Below are positions 17,966-27,289 of a DNA stretch of 39,872 nt, in pieces; position 1 is the stretch's first letter; every line of letters begins with the position of its first letter. The stretch covers positions 1-39,872 of the forward strand of contig JAJSAD010000026.1 in the NCBI GenBank assembly GCA_024281375.1, in the 5' to 3' direction. Under the pieces are notes generated by a model. It worked only from the letters and a program-made list of their open reading frames with translations. It was not told the DNA's origin and did not search any database. Origin of the DNA: Alphaproteobacteria bacterium (GTDB taxonomy: Bacteria > Pseudomonadota > Alphaproteobacteria > Caedimonadales > UBA9215). The position numbers were made by a program, and so were the translations under genes.

Positions 17966-18343
17966 CTATAAATCAGTCTTACACTCGTTGATTTTTTCTT
18001 CGAATTCTTTAAAGCTTAGGGGTTTAAAAAGAAAACCATCGGCCCCTGCATTTTTAGCCGTTGTGATGCTGTCTTGGTCGCTGTAGGCTGAGATGACAAT
18101 AATTTTTTTGGCTGGATAAAGTTTTTTAACCTTAAGAAGGAGCTCAATGCCATTCATTTCTGGCATATTAAGGTCGGTCACAACCAGGGTAATGTCCTGA
18201 TGTTTTTCAAGTTCGTGGAGGGCGCGCTCCCCATTTCTGGCGAAGGTGAATTTGAGGTGCCCTGTTTTGATATCATGGCGAAAACGCTGTTGAATGAGCA
18301 TGTCCAAATCGGGTTCATCATCAACCATCAAAATATGTAGCAT
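17966..18343 (-). CDS. Single-domain response regulator (CheY-like receiver)
   Basis: The 125-residue protein is a receiver domain only, with no output domain. From the ATG at 18343 (AGGAAG 6 nt upstream) the key residues are Asp8/Asp9 for metal, phospho-acceptor Asp57 in VVTDLNMPEMNG, Ser85 in VISAYS and Lys107 in FKPL. A longer open frame from 18364 has no better site. Such proteins pass phosphate to other proteins or bind a partner; CheY binds FliM, and a FliM with the matching N-terminal motif is encoded at 32325. The gene is divergent from a metallo-beta-lactamase-fold gene, 113 bp away, and no histidine kinase is nearby. Confidence 0.9.
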   Translation of the reverse strand: MLHILMVDDEPDLDMLIQQRFRHDIKTGHLKFTFARNGERALHELEKHQDITLVVTDLNMPEMNGIELLLKVKKLYPAKKIIVISAYSDQDSITTAKNAGADGFLFKPLSFKEFEEKINECKTDL

Positions 18344-18456
18344 CGTAAACTTCCTGCGTGTCATGCATTTTTTATACCCTTTATGAAAAAATTATCCAAC
18401 AAATTTATGTATTTTTAGTAAACTAAAAGGAATAATAAAGAAAAATTGGATTTTAT

Positions 18457-19281
18457 ATGCAGATAAATTTTTGGGGTGTGCGGGGGAGCTACCCGTGTTG
18501 GGGAGCCGGAAAAGATACTATTGGAGGACAAACATCTTGTGTGAGTGTGACCTTGTCAGACCGACACTCTCCGATTATTTTTGATATGGGGAGTGGTATT
18601 GTTGATCTTGGCCGAGATCTTTTAGCAGAGAGCGTTAAGGATATTACCATTGTTGTGTCGCATTTTCACTTAGACCATGTCATGGGATTGCTTTTCTTTA
18701 AGCCCCTTTGGGATAAGTCGACGACGATCACTTTTTATGCTCCAAAAACGCCTGATGTGATGACTCTTGAGACATTATTACGGGAAAAGCTTTTTTGTGC
18801 CCCTTTGTTTCCGGTGCCTTTTGATCAAATTCCAGCGATGTGTCATTTCAAAACTTTTAATTTTGGTGATGAAATTGACTTGGGGGAGGAGGCCGTGCTG
18901 AACAGTCTCGCGTTAAATCACCCAGGGACCGCAACGGGGTATCGTTTAAACCATCAAAACAAATCTTTTTGTTATATAACAGATCATGAACATAGCGTTG
19001 AGTATAATGATACCGATCTTATTGAGTTTGTAAAAGAGACGGACCTGATGCTTTTTGATACCATGTACACTCCCCACGATATGCTATCCCATAAGGGGTG
19101 GGGACATTCTAGTTGGCAGTCTGCCGTTGAGGTTGCAAAGAAAGCGTGTGTTAAAAGGCTTGCTCTTTTTCATACAAGCCCTGATTATGAAGATGAAAAA
19201 TTGTTAGAGATTGAAGCCTTGGCCCATAAAGAATTTAGCGGTGCTTTTTTAGCTCGGGAAGGAAGCGGTATTGAGTTATAA
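18457..19281 (+). CDS. Metallo-beta-lactamase-fold hydrolase
   Basis: This 274-residue protein has the metal-binding motif HFHLDH at residues 69-74, further ligand regions LNHPGTATGY, TDHEHS and LALFHTSPDYED, and the subfamily opening FWGVRGSYPC followed by GGQTSCV. That N-terminus marks a group of soluble hydrolases related to RNase Z and cyclic-nucleotide phosphodiesterases that are often found beside, or fused to, signalling domains. The substrate is unknown; a phosphodiester is the likeliest class. It is divergent from a lone receiver protein, and its last 11 nt overlap the TTG start of hemH. Confidence 0.85.
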   Translation: MQINFWGVRGSYPCWGAGKDTIGGQTSCVSVTLSDRHSPIIFDMGSGIVDLGRDLLAESVKDITIVVSHFHLDHVMGLLFFKPLWDKSTTITFYAPKTPDVMTLETLLREKLFCAPLFPVPFDQIPAMCHFKTFNFGDEIDLGEEAVLNSLALNHPGTATGYRLNHQNKSFCYITDHEHSVEYNDTDLIEFVKETDLMLFDTMYTPHDMLSHKGWGHSSWQSAVEVAKKACVKRLALFHTSPDYEDEKLLEIEALAHKEFSGAFLAREGSGIEL

Positions 19282-20383
19282 AAATTCAGCCCCCCGTAGC
19301 CGTTCTCAATCGAGCTCTCAGGTCACTTTCTTAGAGGGGGACGATACGATAACAGCACCTATCAGTTCTCATTCCCAGAGCAATAAAATTGGGGTGGTTC
19401 TTGTGAATTTAGGGACACCTGATGGTGCAGATTTCTGGTCCGTTCGCCGTTATTTGAAAGAGTTTCTTTCTGATGGGCGTGTCATTGATGTGAACCCCCT
19501 TTTATGGAAGCTTATTTTGCATCTTTTTATTCTCCCCTTTCGGACATCAAAAACCGTAGAAATTTATAAAAATGTTTGGCGTCAAGACACCAATGACTCT
19601 CCCTTGCGGTATTACACACAACAGCAAGCCGAAAAATTGGCTCAGAAATTTTCGGGTAAGGGCATCGAGGTTGCTTATGCCATGCGCTACGGCAATCCGA
19701 GCCTTAAGGATGTCTTGAAACATCTTCAAGAGAAAGGATGTGGCCGTCTTATTGTGCTCCCATTGTATCCTCAATATTCCAACACAACCACGGCCTCGGT
19801 CCAGGATGAAGTCTCTCGTTGCTTGAGGGAGATGTGTTGGGAGCCTACCTTACGTATTGCGCCCCCCTATGAAGGTCATCATTCGTATATTACGGCCTTA
19901 AAAAAGAGCATGGAGACTCATCTCGAAACCCTTGGATGGGTTCCTGAAAAAATCCTCGTTTCTTTTCATGGTATTCCGTTAGATTATGTTGACAAAGGAG
20001 ACCCTTACAGAGACTTTTGTGAGAGGACCTTTCAGCTCTTAAGGGATGCAATGCCCCCGGGGATGCCTCCTCTTGAGCTAACCTATCAATCTCGTTTTGG
20101 TCCTCGGGAGTGGTTGCAGCCTTATACCCATCAAACCCTTGAAAGAAGAGGACGAGAAGGGATTCAGAAATTGGCTCTTATTGCCCCAGGCTTTGCAGTT
20201 GATTGTATCGAAACCCTCGAAGAGCTTCAAATTAAAGGCAAGAAAATCTTTGAAGATAACGGCGGGACGCACTTCACGCAAATTCCTTGCCTCAATGATT
20301 CTGACGATGCCATTGATTTATTGGAGACCCTCACAAAAGAATCAATGGCGGGGTGGGACTATAGTCGCTCAAAATCCATATAG
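19271..20383 (+). CDS. hemH: Ferrochelatase
   Basis: This 370-residue enzyme inserts Fe(II) into protoporphyrin IX, the last step of heme synthesis, at the inner face of the membrane. The core starts near residue 38 with KIGVVLVNLGTPDG. The catalytic His is in SFHGIPLDYVDKGDPY and the distal conserved segment TYQSRFGPREWLQPYT is intact. About 35 polar residues precede the core, longer than usual, so the true start might be internal. The TTG at 19271 has AAGGAAG upstream and overlaps the preceding gene, indicating translational coupling. The C-terminus is normal. It converges on trmB. Confidence 0.95.
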   Translation: MSYKNSAPRSRSQSSSQVTFLEGDDTITAPISSHSQSNKIGVVLVNLGTPDGADFWSVRRYLKEFLSDGRVIDVNPLLWKLILHLFILPFRTSKTVEIYKNVWRQDTNDSPLRYYTQQQAEKLAQKFSGKGIEVAYAMRYGNPSLKDVLKHLQEKGCGRLIVLPLYPQYSNTTTASVQDEVSRCLREMCWEPTLRIAPPYEGHHSYITALKKSMETHLETLGWVPEKILVSFHGIPLDYVDKGDPYRDFCERTFQLLRDAMPPGMPPLELTYQSRFGPREWLQPYTHQTLERRGREGIQKLALIAPGFAVDCIETLEELQIKGKKIFEDNGGTHFTQIPCLNDSDDAIDLLETLTKESMAGWDYSRSKSI

Positions 20384-20415
20384 GTACACAAAATACCCTG
20401 AGCTCGTGCTTTGGT

Positions 20416-21084
20416 TTAATAGCGGGTGGGCACCCAGTCATCGGGGCGTTCCGTTGGGAGGGTGTTCCAGTCAAATTGAGCTTTAAAGTCTTTATTGGTT
20501 TTCATATGGTCAACGATCCATTCGCGGTAATTGGCATGATCTGTTGCAATGCGTAAGTGTCCTCCTGGTTTGATAAGACGCGCAACACGCTCAAGATTCT
20601 TGGGACTTACAAAGCGGCGCTTGTGATGGCGTGCTTTGGGCCAGGGGTCTGGGAATAGAAGAAAAATCCGAGAGACACTTGCTTTTGGGAGGCTATCTAA
20701 TAAAGGACGCACATCTTCGGGCCAAAGGCGAATATTCTCGATATGTGTTTCAAGGAGCTCCCGTAGCATGAGGGCGATGCCATTTATAAAGGCTTCAGCG
20801 CCGATGAAATTCACGTGAGGATTGGCCTTGGCTTGACCACATAAATGTTCGCCGCCTCCAAAACCGATTTCAAGCCAGAGCTCTTTTGCGTCCTGATCAA
20901 AATCAGCATGGGGGTCGTGGGCAAGGGTTTTGTCGAAGGTTAACGTCGGCAAGAGTTTATCCATGAGTTCTTGGCTCACTTTGCGTAACGGGCGTCCCAT
21001 ACGACGTCCATAGAATTTTTCACTGTCCACATCTTTGTGATCAGGGGTGTTATTCTGAGTGTCTTTTTCAGTGTTTTCGGACAT
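20416..21084 (-). CDS. trmB: tRNA (guanine-N7)-methyltransferase
   Basis: This 222-residue SAM-dependent enzyme makes m7G46 in the tRNA variable loop. The SAM-binding motif is LEIGFGGGEHL, followed by FIGAEAFINGI; the family signature FLLFPDPWPKARHHKRR is complete, and the C-terminal TERPDDWVPTRY matches the usual end. The first 25 or so residues (acidic, polar) are an ordinary low-complexity lead. The ATG at 21084 has only a weak ribosome site. It lies 55 nt downstream of clpB on the same strand and may be read from it. Confidence 0.95.
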   Translation of the reverse strand: MSENTEKDTQNNTPDHKDVDSEKFYGRRMGRPLRKVSQELMDKLLPTLTFDKTLAHDPHADFDQDAKELWLEIGFGGGEHLCGQAKANPHVNFIGAEAFINGIALMLRELLETHIENIRLWPEDVRPLLDSLPKASVSRIFLLFPDPWPKARHHKRRFVSPKNLERVARLIKPGGHLRIATDHANYREWIVDHMKTNKDFKAQFDWNTLPTERPDDWVPTRY

Positions 21085-21121
21085 ATTATCAATAGAACCT
21101 TAAAAATAAACTGGATTCTAA

Positions 21122-21143
21122 ATAACATGAATCTATATGTTAT
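21122..21143 (-). terminator. Weak hairpin at the end of clpB
   Basis: ATAACAT (21122-21128) and ATGTTAT (21137-21143) form a perfect but A/T-rich 7-bp stem with an 8-nt loop, overlapping the clpB stop codon. A U-tract is lacking, so it may only attenuate read-through into trmB. Confidence 0.3.
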
Positions 21144-23722
21144 CCAACCTTAATCTCTAAGCCATTATCATTTGCAGAAATATCAGCTTTTTCAACAAGG
21201 GTGCCTTCCAAGATTTTTGACGCGAGCTCATTTTGAAGGCTGCGTTGGATAACACGTTTTAAGGGACGGGCACCATAGGCGGGATCATAGCCTTCTTTGG
21301 CGAGCCACTCTTTGGCTTTGTCATCGATGGTGACGGCAATGTCTTTTTCTTTTAAAAGGCGCTCAAGATAACGCAATTGAATCTCAACAATATCTTTCAT
21401 ATGCTCAGGAGCCAGACGGTTAAAGAGTATGATTTCATCAAGGCGATTGAGGAATTCCGGCCGAAAGGCTTCTTTGACAATTTCCATCACAAGGTCTTGA
21501 ACTTTCTCAGGGGACTCACCGGCTGGTTGTTCTGCCAGAATAGAGCTTCCGAGGTTTGAGGTCAGAATAATGAGAGTATTGGTGAAATTTACCGTGCGAC
21601 CCTGGCCATCTGTTAAGCGTCCATCATCTAAGACTTGAAGGAGGATATTAAAGACATCAGGATGAGCCTTTTCCACCTCATCAAAAAGAATGACTTGGTA
21701 GGGGCGGCGGCGCACAGCTTCCGTAATAGTTCCCCCTTCTTCATAGCCCACATATCCTGGAGGTGCCCCAATTAATCGAGCAACGGCATGTTTTTCCATA
21801 TATTCGGACATATCCACCCGTAAGAGAGCAGTCTCATCATCAAAGATAAATTCTGCCAGGGCTTTTGTGAGTTCGGTCTTCCCAACGCCGGTGGGTCCCA
21901 AAAAGAGGAAGGAGCCAATAGGGCGGTTTTGATCTTGGAGACCAGCCCGGGAGCGTCTTACAGCTTGACTAATGGCCGTGATGGCGGTGTTTTGCCCCAC
22001 AACGCGTCTTTGGATATTCTCCTCCATATGGAGAAGTTTCTCCCGTTCCCCCTCTAGCATTTTATCAACGGGCACACCGGTCCATCTGGAAACAATCGCT
22101 GCAATGTCATTGTCGGAGACCTCTTCCTTTACCATTGTGTTCTCGTTTGTGTCCCCTGTATGTTCTTCAGAGAGAGCGAGCTTCTTTTCGAGAGTCGGAA
22201 TGGTGCCATAAGCAAGCTCACCAGCCTTTGCCAAGTTACCTTCCCGCTGAACGATATCCAAGTCGATGCGCGCTTGGTCTAGCTCTTCTTTTATTTTTTG
22301 AGAGGAGGAGAGTTTATCTTTTTCCGCTTGCCATTGTGACGTAAGGACTGCAGATTGTTCTTCGAGTTTTGACAACTCTTCTTCAAGGTCGTTTAGGCGT
22401 TTTTTAGAACCGGCATCGGTTTCTTTTTTCAGGGCCTCGCGTTCGATTTTAAGTTGGATGATTTTGCGATCAAGTTCGTCAATTTCCTCGGGCTTTGAAT
22501 CAACTTCCATACGCAGACGACTGGCGGCTTCATCCATAAGATCGATGGCTTTGTCTGGCAAGAAACGATCTGTGATATAGCGGTTAGAAAGAGTCGTTGC
22601 GGCGACAATAGCACTATCGGTAATACGAACACCGTGGTGCAGTTCGTACTTTTCTTTCAAGCCCCGCAGAATGGAAATGGTATCCGCGATGGTGGGCTCT
22701 TCCACCAAGACCGGTTGAAAGCGCCGGGCAAGGGCCGCATCCTTCTCGATATATTTCTTGTATTCATCAAGGGTTGTGGCACCGACACAGTGAAGTTCAC
22801 CGCGTGCAAGGGCTGGCTTAAGCATGTTGGAGGCATCCATAGCGCCATCGCCTTTCCCAGCCCCCACGAGTGTGTGGAGCTCATCAATAAAGAGGATGAC
22901 ATTGTTGGGCGTGTTAGCGATCTCCTTTAAGACAGCTTTAAGGCGTTCTTCGAATTCTCCGCGGAATTTAGCCCCGGCAATGAGAGCCCCTAAATCGAGG
23001 GAAAGCAATTGAGCATCTTGAAGGGATTCGGGTACATCGCCATTGATGATACGCTGGGCAAGGCCCTCAACAAGGGCTGTTTTGCCAACGCCGGGCTCTC
23101 CAATTAAAACGGGATTATTCTTTGTACGCCTTGAGAGCACTTGGATGGTGCGTCTGATTTCCTCGTCCCGTCCAATAACAGGGTCAAGCTTGCCATCCTG
23201 AGCCGTTTCTGTGACATTAATGCAGTATTTATTAAGAGCATCATAGCCTTCTTCTGCGTTGGTAGAATCAGCGGTTGCGCCTTTGCGGAGTTGCTCGATG
23301 GCGGTGCCTAGGGTTGAGGCTTGAAGTCCCACTTCTGTGAAAATCTTTTGGAGACTTGTATCTTTGCACTCAAACAGAGCCTGAAAGAGGCGCTCCAGGG
23401 AGATAAATTGATCCTTATGTTTCTTTGCAACTTTAAGGGCTGCTTCAAAGAGTCTGGCGGTTTCTGGAGCCATGTGAAGTTGCCCGGCTCCTTGTCCTTC
23501 AACGCTCGGGATTTTCTTAAGCTCATTTTGAGCGGCATTTTTTAGGCGCGTTATATCCGTTTTTGTTAGCTCTAAAAGGCGTTTGATCGTGCCTGTGGTT
23601 TCATCCAATAAAGACAACAGAATATGCAAAGGCGTAAAACGCTGATGGCCTTTGGCAAGGGCCAGGGTTTGGGCGCTTTGAATGAGTTCCCGTGACTTAT
23701 CTGTAAATGTTGAAAAATCCAT
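21140..23722 (-). CDS. clpB: ATP-dependent disaggregase ClpB
   Basis: This 860-residue Hsp100 hexamer pulls proteins out of aggregates with DnaK. In order: N-domain repeats (1-145), NBD1 with Walker A GEPGVGKT and ILFIDELHT, the coiled-coil middle domain (about 400-520, rich in Glu/Lys/Leu), and NBD2 with Walker [20 protein letters not shown] and the sensor region [10 protein letters not shown]. No ClpP-binding loop is expected or seen. AAAGGAG lies 8 nt before the ATG. The promoter at 23751-23779 looks like a vegetative sigma-70 site; its TTGAAA -35 also resembles a heat-shock -35, but no matching CCCAT-type -10 is visible. Confidence 0.98.
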   Translation of the reverse strand: MDFSTFTDKSRELIQSAQTLALAKGHQRFTPLHILLSLLDETTGTIKRLLELTKTDITRLKNAAQNELKKIPSVEGQGAGQLHMAPETARLFEAALKVAKKHKDQFISLERLFQALFECKDTSLQKIFTEVGLQASTLGTAIEQLRKGATADSTNAEEGYDALNKYCINVTETAQDGKLDPVIGRDEEIRRTIQVLSRRTKNNPVLIGEPGVGKTALVEGLAQRIINGDVPESLQDAQLLSLDLGALIAGAKFRGEFEERLKAVLKEIANTPNNVILFIDELHTLVGAGKGDGAMDASNMLKPALARGELHCVGATTLDEYKKYIEKDAALARRFQPVLVEEPTIADTISILRGLKEKYELHHGVRITDSAIVAATTLSNRYITDRFLPDKAIDLMDEAASRLRMEVDSKPEEIDELDRKIIQLKIEREALKKETDAGSKKRLNDLEEELSKLEEQSAVLTSQWQAEKDKLSSSQKIKEELDQARIDLDIVQREGNLAKAGELAYGTIPTLEKKLALSEEHTGDTNENTMVKEEVSDNDIAAIVSRWTGVPVDKMLEGEREKLLHMEENIQRRVVGQNTAITAISQAVRRSRAGLQDQNRPIGSFLFLGPTGVGKTELTKALAEFIFDDETALLRVDMSEYMEKHAVARLIGAPPGYVGYEEGGTITEAVRRRPYQVILFDEVEKAHPDVFNILLQVLDDGRLTDGQGRTVNFTNTLIILTSNLGSSILAEQPAGESPEKVQDLVMEIVKEAFRPEFLNRLDEIILFNRLAPEHMKDIVEIQLRYLERLLKEKDIAVTIDDKAKEWLAKEGYDPAYGARPLKRVIQRSLQNELASKILEGTLVEKADISANDNGLEIKVG

Positions 23723-23750
23723 AACACGACTCCTTTATTTTTCTGCCTTT

Positions 23751-23779
23751 ATTATATCAATAAAAATGCTACCTTTCAA
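23751..23779 (-). promoter_or_regulatory. clpB promoter
   Basis: On the minus strand TTGAAA (23779-23774) and TATAAT (23756-23751) are separated by exactly 17 bp, a near-consensus sigma-70 promoter. Transcription would start about 20 nt before the clpB ATG. The site lies within the 83-bp gap to the divergent SIMPL-domain gene. Confidence 0.8.
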
Positions 23780-23805
23780 TGAATGCAATCCTTAAAGGAG
23801 TAAAA

Positions 23806-24549
23806 ATGATGAGCGATATGAAACAAACCATGGGATCAGCCTTTGCGGGTCTTTTTATTGGCATTGGTATTTTGGGGGGTGGCTATTTTGCGGCCAGTGC
23901 TTTTAAAGATGTTAAGCTTGCGAACCAAATGCTAACGGTTAAAGGGTTTGCCGAAAAAGATGTCATATCTGATTACGCAAAATGGACGGGCTCTTTTCGG
24001 GAGACAGCCCTCACAAAGCAAGATGTTTATAAAAATTTGTTATTAACAAAAGATATTGTTACAGCTTCTCTTCAATCAAAAGGCTTAAAAGGAAAGGATA
24101 TTTCTTACGGACAGGTTTTTATTTATTCTGTTTATAAAAGAGATGACAAAGGGATCAATACGAATGAGATTGAGAAGTATGACGGAACACTTCAGGTGAA
24201 TTTTGAATCTGCTGATATTGCGCTTGTGGCTCGGATTGCAAAAGAGTCCGAAAGTCTTATCCAAGAGGGGGTAAATTTTGAGTCACAGCCGCCTCAGTAT
24301 CTTTTTAGTAAACTGGATGATCTCAAGATTCAGCTTTTAGGAGAGGCCGCTAAAGACGCAAAAGAGCGTGCCAGTGAATTATCGAGCAAGGTGGGTGGTA
24401 AAATTGGCGCGTTACGGAATGCAAAGCAGGGTGTGTTTCAGATTACGTCCCGTAATGATACGTCGGTTTCTGGTTATGGTATGTATGATACGAGTTCTGT
24501 GAACAAGACTGTAAAAGCCGTTGTCACGATGTCCTTTGCAGCGTCTTAA
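23806..24549 (+). CDS. SIMPL-domain (DUF541) envelope protein
   Basis: From the ATG at 23806 (AAAGGAG just upstream) the protein has 247 residues; an earlier in-frame ATG at 23779 lacks a site and would put the ribosome site inside the gene. Residues about 9-33 form an uncleaved anchor or signal (AFAGLFIGIGILGGGYFAAS). The rest matches the SIMPL/DUF541 family: LTVKGFAEKDVISDYAKW at the front and a C-terminal DAKERASELSSKVGGKIG helix followed by a beta strand ending AVVTMSFA. E. coli members (YggE) are periplasmic and linked to oxidative-stress tolerance. Function here is unproven. It diverges from clpB. Confidence 0.85.
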   Translation: MMSDMKQTMGSAFAGLFIGIGILGGGYFAASAFKDVKLANQMLTVKGFAEKDVISDYAKWTGSFRETALTKQDVYKNLLLTKDIVTASLQSKGLKGKDISYGQVFIYSVYKRDDKGINTNEIEKYDGTLQVNFESADIALVARIAKESESLIQEGVNFESQPPQYLFSKLDDLKIQLLGEAAKDAKERASELSSKVGGKIGALRNAKQGVFQITSRNDTSVSGYGMYDTSSVNKTVKAVVTMSFAAS

Positions 24550-24623
24550 AAGAGGAAGAAATTACCTTACTTCTAGAACTCTCTGCATAATAGCTAAGCG
24601 CAGCGATAATATTACCTGTGCGT

Positions 24624-24642
24624 TCTTTTATAACATAAAAGA
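24624..24642. terminator. Palindromic hairpin between convergent genes
   Basis: TCTTTTAT (24624-24631) and ATAAAAGA (24635-24642) form a perfect 8-bp stem with a 3-nt loop in the gap between the SIMPL-domain gene and prfB, which converge. The stem is A/T-rich and lacks a separate U-tract. The gap 24550-24669 holds nothing else recognisable. Confidence 0.45.
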
Positions 24643-24669
24643 GTATACTTAAGAGCCTCCTGTAGGAAG

Positions 24670-25771
24670 CTACCCTGCCAACTTAGCTGCTAAAGCCGCC
24701 TCAAGAAAATCATCGATCTCACCGTCCAACACGGCAGTTGGATTGCCTTTTTCAACGTTCGTGCGAAGGTCTTTTACCATTTGATAGGGGTGCAACACAT
24801 AAGATCGAATCTGATGCCCCCAACCGATTTCGCTTTTGCTGGCATTGGCGGCTTGCGCCTCATTTTCACGCTTTTGAAGTTCGAGCTCAAACAATCTGGC
24901 TTTTAACATCGACAAAGCTTCGGCTTTGTTTTTATGTTGAGAACGCTGATTCTGACACTGCACCACAACACCCGTTGGAATATGGGTAATACGAACAGCA
25001 CTGTCGGTCGTATTCACGTGTTGTCCTCCCGCACCGGATGCCCGATACGTATCAATGCGCATGTCTTTTTCTTCAACGATGATATCGATATTATCGTCAA
25101 TAACAGGGTAAACAGACACAGAGGCAAAACTTGTATGACGTTTAGAGTTAGAATCAAAGGGAGAAATACGCACCAAACGATGAATACCATTTTCCGTCTT
25201 TAACCAGCCATAGGCTTGATGCCCGAGGACTTTAAAGGTCGAGGATTTAATACCAGCTTCTTCACCGGACACCTCCGACATCCACTCAATTTTGTAGTCA
25301 TGACGCTCGGCCCATCGCAAATACATTCGCTGAATCATCAGTGCCCAATCCTGAGCCTCAGTCCCTCCAGCACCCGCATGAATTTCTAAAAAGCAATCAT
25401 TGTTGTCGGCTTCACCAGAGAGCAAACTCTCAAGACGCAACCGCTCACAACGTTTTGCAAGAGTCTCTAAAGCCTTTTCTCCTTCTTGGGTAGTACTGGC
25501 ATCCTCTTCCATTTCCCCGAGCTCGATAAGAGTCACCGCCTCATCAAGTTCTTCTTGAACATGTGCAATGCGTTCAAAAGATGTCTTTAAGACATCACGC
25601 TCCTGCATGACTTTTTGAGCGGCTTGGGGATCGGACCAAAGACCTGGGTCTTCAGCCATCGCATCTAGATCGTTTAGGCGTTTTGTAGCGACATCAACGT
25701 CAAAGATGCCTCCTTAGGACGTCAATGACTTGTGTCACTTCATCCTGGAATTTTAACATTTCTGCACGCAT
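24670..25771 (-). CDS. prfB: Peptide chain release factor 2 (programmed +1 frameshift)
   Basis: The full product is 366 residues: 23 codons from the ATG at 25771 in frame 0, then +1 from the in-frame TGA at 25702-25700, then 343 codons to 24670. The SPF tripeptide (RISPFDSNS), which reads UGA and UAA stops, and the GGQ loop (GAGGQHVNT), which triggers peptide release, are both intact. Without the shift only a 23-residue peptide would be made. Length matches E. coli RF2 (365). The recoding lets low RF2 levels raise RF2 synthesis. AAGGA lies 10 nt before the ATG. It is divergent from trkA, with an unusual inverted repeat abutting both starts. Confidence 0.97.
25700..25714 (-). other. RF2 autoregulatory frameshift site
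   Basis: On the minus strand AGGAGG (25714-25709), a 3-nt spacer, CTT (slip codon, Leu) and TGA then C reproduce the classic prfB recoding site (E. coli AGGGGGTATCTTTGAC). The Shine-Dalgarno-like hexamer is closer to consensus than in E. coli, so shifting should be efficient. Confidence 0.97.
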
Positions 25772-25862
25772 GGTATCGTTATCCTTTCTAAGAGAATCAT
25801 CAGGTACTCTTTTCGCACTTATGATATACTAAAATAAGATTTCAAGAAAGAAGAACGATACC
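25772..25862. promoter_or_regulatory. Inverted repeat abutting both prfB and trkA starts
   Basis: GGTATCGTT (25772-25780) and AACGATACC (25854-25862) are exact inverted copies. Each gene therefore reads AACGATACC directly before its start (prfB with no gap, trkA with one A). The similarity extends outward: the 18 nt before each start agree at 16 positions. It could be a paired operator, a shared translation element, or the trace of a local inverted duplication. Confidence 0.55.
25822..25830 (+). promoter_or_regulatory. Extended -10 element for trkA
   Basis: TGATATACT (25822-25830) is a TG-extended -10 with core TATACT, about 34 bp before the trkA ATG. No clear -35 is seen 17 bp upstream, which an extended -10 can tolerate. 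Confidence 0.4.
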
Positions 25863-25863
25863 A

Positions 25864-27228
25864 ATGAACATCATTATTTGTGGCGCTGGACAGGTTGGCT
25901 TTAATCTCGCTAAATATTTAGCGGGGAGAAATCACAACATCACCGTTATCGATATCAACCAAATTCTCATTAATCAAATTAATGACCGCTTAGATGTCAA
26001 AGCCATTTGTGGTCACGCGTCCCACCCCGATATCCTGAAACGAGCAGGCGTTGAAAACACAGATATGATCATTGCCCTCACCCATGCTGATGAAGTCAAT
26101 ATGGTGGCCTGTCAAATCGCCCATAGCATTTATGGTGTGCCTAAAAAGATCGCCCGGATTCGCAGTCAGGCGTATCTCAGTGCCGCTGGAAAAGGCCTTT
26201 TTACCGATGACAATATGCCCATCGATTATATTATTTCTCCAGAAAGTGAGGTGGCTCATACCTTATCCCGAGGACTTGCTGTCCCCGGAGCCTTTGAGGT
26301 CACCCCCCTCGCCAATCGGAGGGGCTGTCTTTTGGGGGTACGTTGTACCGTTGAAACACCCATTGTGAATACGCCCATCACCCATATTCCCAGCCTTTTT
26401 CCCGAAGTTGATTTCACTATTGTTGGGATTTCCCGAGGAGGCATTAAAATCGTCCCAGCTCCGACAGAAGTTCTCATGCCCGGAGACGAAGTGTATTACG
26501 TTGTTGATCATGAAAAGATTGAAGACTCTTTGAATGCCTTTGGCCACCATGATGAGCCTACAAAACGTCTTGTTATCTTAGGAGGCGGGAATATCGGTCT
26601 CTTCCTGGCCCAAGAAGTGGAGGCCCATTATCCCCATATTCGTGTCCACATTATCGAGCAAAATCCTGAACGAGCTGCCTATATTGCTCAAAAACTCAGT
26701 CGAACGATTGTCTTAAAGGGAGATGCTCTTGAAGGGGATATGCTTTTAGAAGCTGGTGTTCAAAATGCGGATACCGTTGTCGCTGTTACCGAGGATGATC
26801 GTGTGAACACTCTTGCAACGGTTCTCTCAAAACGCCTTGGGTCTAAGAAATCGATGTGTTTAACCAACAAGTCTTCCTTTGGGAACCTTGTGATTTCTTT
26901 GGGGGCCAATGCTGTTATCAATCCGCGGGTTGTGACTGTTTCTAAAATCATGCAATATATCCGGCAAGGCAATATCCACTCTGTGCATTCCCTTGGCGAG
27001 AGCTTTGGCGAAGTCATTGATGTTGATGCCTCTAATGCCCCAATCCTTGTGGGGAAAACCGTTCAAGAGCTCTCTGAAAACCACAAGATTTTGGTGGCGG
27101 CCCTCATCCGAGATGACCAATTCATCATCCCCCGCCAAAGCAATACCATCCGCCCCGAAGACCGAGCCATTCTAATGCTCGCAACGGAACAAGCCAAGCG
27201 TTCTGAGGCTCTTTTAGGCATGGATTGA
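25864..27228 (+). CDS. trkA: Trk potassium uptake regulatory subunit TrkA
   Basis: This 454-residue peripheral membrane protein gates the TrkH/TrkG potassium channel in response to nucleotides. It has two Rossmann-type RCK_N domains, opening with IIICGAGQVGFNLA (residue 2) and VILGGGNIGLFLA (near 237), each followed by an RCK_C domain (about 143-225 and 370-450). Length and layout are those of canonical TrkA. The TrkH or TrkG pore is not in the window. An extended -10 element precedes it. Its stop converges on ruvX with 61 nt between, in which I see no terminator. Confidence 0.95.
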   Translation: MNIIICGAGQVGFNLAKYLAGRNHNITVIDINQILINQINDRLDVKAICGHASHPDILKRAGVENTDMIIALTHADEVNMVACQIAHSIYGVPKKIARIRSQAYLSAAGKGLFTDDNMPIDYIISPESEVAHTLSRGLAVPGAFEVTPLANRRGCLLGVRCTVETPIVNTPITHIPSLFPEVDFTIVGISRGGIKIVPAPTEVLMPGDEVYYVVDHEKIEDSLNAFGHHDEPTKRLVILGGGNIGLFLAQEVEAHYPHIRVHIIEQNPERAAYIAQKLSRTIVLKGDALEGDMLLEAGVQNADTVVAVTEDDRVNTLATVLSKRLGSKKSMCLTNKSSFGNLVISLGANAVINPRVVTVSKIMQYIRQGNIHSVHSLGESFGEVIDVDASNAPILVGKTVQELSENHKILVAALIRDDQFIIPRQSNTIRPEDRAILMLATEQAKRSEALLGMD

Positions 27229-27289
27229 TATGATTTACTTATAATACTATTCAGTTTCAAAAAGGCCTCAGACATCGTTATTGGCATGA

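Noticed and set aside
24670-25659. prfB as a truncated or broken gene
   Set aside because: The in-frame TGA sits in a textbook RF2 recoding site, so the gene is intact.
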